The notes under the pieces were generated by a model. The model saw nothing but the letters and a program-made list of their open reading frames with translations. It was not told the origin of the DNA and searched no databases. Positions 63,599-64,000 of a DNA stretch of 64,000 nucleotides are shown piece by piece. The position numbers and the translations under genes were made by a program. Each line of letters starts with the position of its first letter. Within the stretch, counting starts at the first letter, position 1. The stretch comes from Roseiterribacter gracilis (GTDB taxonomy: Bacteria; Pseudomonadota; Alphaproteobacteria; BOG-932; Roseiterribacteraceae), in contig BOPV01000001.1 in NCBI GenBank assembly GCA_018332375.1, positions 3,224,001 through 3,288,000 on the forward strand, given 5' to 3'.

Positions 63599-64000
63599 TC
63601 AGTCGCGGCGCTGGCCCATGAACGACAGCAGAAACTGAAACAGGTTGATGAAGTCGAGATAGAGGCTGAGCGCGCCCCACACCGCCAACTTGCCTGCGGA
63701 TTCGCTGCCATAGGCTTCGCTGTACTGTTCCTTGATGCGCTGCGTATCCCACGCGGTCAGGCCCGCGAAGATCAACACGCCCGCGGCGCTGATGATGAAG
63801 TTCAGACCCGACGAGTGCAGGAAGATGTTCACGATGCTCGCGATCATCAGGCCGATCAGACCCATGATCAGGAACGTCGCAAAGCCCGACAGGTCGCGCT
63901 TGGTCGTGTAGCCGTACAACGACAGGCCCGCGAAGGCGGCGGCCGTGACGAAGAAGGTCTGCGCGACGCTGGCGCCGGTGTAGTGCAACAGCAGCATCGA
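63599..64000 (-). CDS. Bax inhibitor-1 (BI-1/YccA) family membrane protein, C-terminal part
   Basis: Partial gene: about 133 C-terminal residues of a six- to seven-helix BI-1-family protein, cut by the right window edge. Recognisable segments are TFFVTAAAFAGLSLYGYTTK, ATFLIMGLIGLMIASIVNIF, ISAAGVLIFAGLTAWDTQRI with the conserved DTQRIK motif, and ALSLYLDFINLFQFLL near the end. The ATG near 63997 is internal; the frame is open to the edge. The bacterial function is not settled. It has its own terminator upstream of the LuxO-like gene. Confidence 0.92.
   Translation of the reverse strand, partial: SMLLLHYTGASVAQTFFVTAAAFAGLSLYGYTTKRDLSGFATFLIMGLIGLMIASIVNIFLHSSGLNFIISAAGVLIFAGLTAWDTQRIKEQYSEAYGSESAGKLAVWGALSLYLDFINLFQFLLSFMGQRRD

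Overview
The window is a gene-dense, high-GC chromosomal segment of an alphaproteobacterium. The evidence is: rpsT next to dnaA, an Usg-family protein, a DUF3035 lipoprotein downstream of lspA, the GWW C-terminus on RNase E, and the conserved runs M48 peptidase-DsbA-aroQ-accB-accC-aat and ribF-ileS-lspA-DUF3035-M16-M16. A Rhodospirillales-like or neighbouring lineage is my best guess, but this is inference. I see no rRNA, tRNA, CRISPR array, insertion sequence or prophage. Nearly everything reads as core chromosome.

Layout. 1-5.3 kb: dnaN (cut by the window edge) and dnaA on the minus strand, separated by a LysE exporter and a K+ channel on the plus strand, then rpsT and an enoyl-CoA hydratase. 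5.3-9.2 kb: a small membrane-anchored protein, mutM, a CDGSH iron-sulfur protein, a TerB-like protein, a CorC/HlyC-type membrane protein and a small secreted protein. 9.3-13.7 kb: two tandem chemotaxis receptors whose signalling halves are almost identical in DNA. 13.8-16.4 kb: groES-groEL with two CIRCE-like sites, and usg. 16.4-21.4 kb: hydrolase-ctaA-DUF1697, a hypothetical gene, a frameshifted MFS transporter and a divergent TetR regulator. 21.4-28.8 kb: penicillin-binding protein 1A, a cell-wall amidase and rne. 28.8-37 kb: an aminotransferase, then M48 peptidase, DsbA-like protein, aroQ, accB, accC and aat, then an omega-aminotransferase and a 30-residue membrane peptide. 37-48.6 kb: pdxY, asd, an Mpo1-like gene, ribF, ileS, lspA, a lipoprotein, an M16 peptidase pair and pgi. 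48.6-51.1 kb: an exported RidA, a Tat-exported flavin amine oxidase and a cytochrome c. 51.3-57.6 kb: ArsR-type regulator plus mutL, a DUF4142 protein, rluB-like gene plus rsmD, tadA and an epimerase-like gene. 57.7-64 kb: a LysR regulator, mntH, mntR overlapping a hybrid histidine kinase, a LuxO-like sigma-54 regulator, and a Bax inhibitor-1 family gene cut by the right edge.

Most interesting points. (1) RidA, amine oxidase and cytochrome c are adjacent and all carry export signals, which suggests a periplasmic amine dehydrogenase that passes electrons to a cytochrome and has its own imine-clearing enzyme. (2) The mntR gene overlaps a soluble hybrid kinase with its own HPt domain, which converges on a LuxO-like response regulator, possibly a compact phosphorelay. 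(3) The RNase E S1 domain is split by about 260 acidic, His-rich residues. (4) The two receptors carry a 470-bp block with one mismatch, a sign of gene conversion. (5) groESL has two degenerate CIRCE-like operators. (6) A two-hairpin intergenic repeat is present. (7) Twin palindromes lie at an ArsR-type gene co-transcribed with mutL.

All motif, start-site and repeat calls were made by eye from the sequence. Family names rest on recognition of conserved motifs, not on a search.
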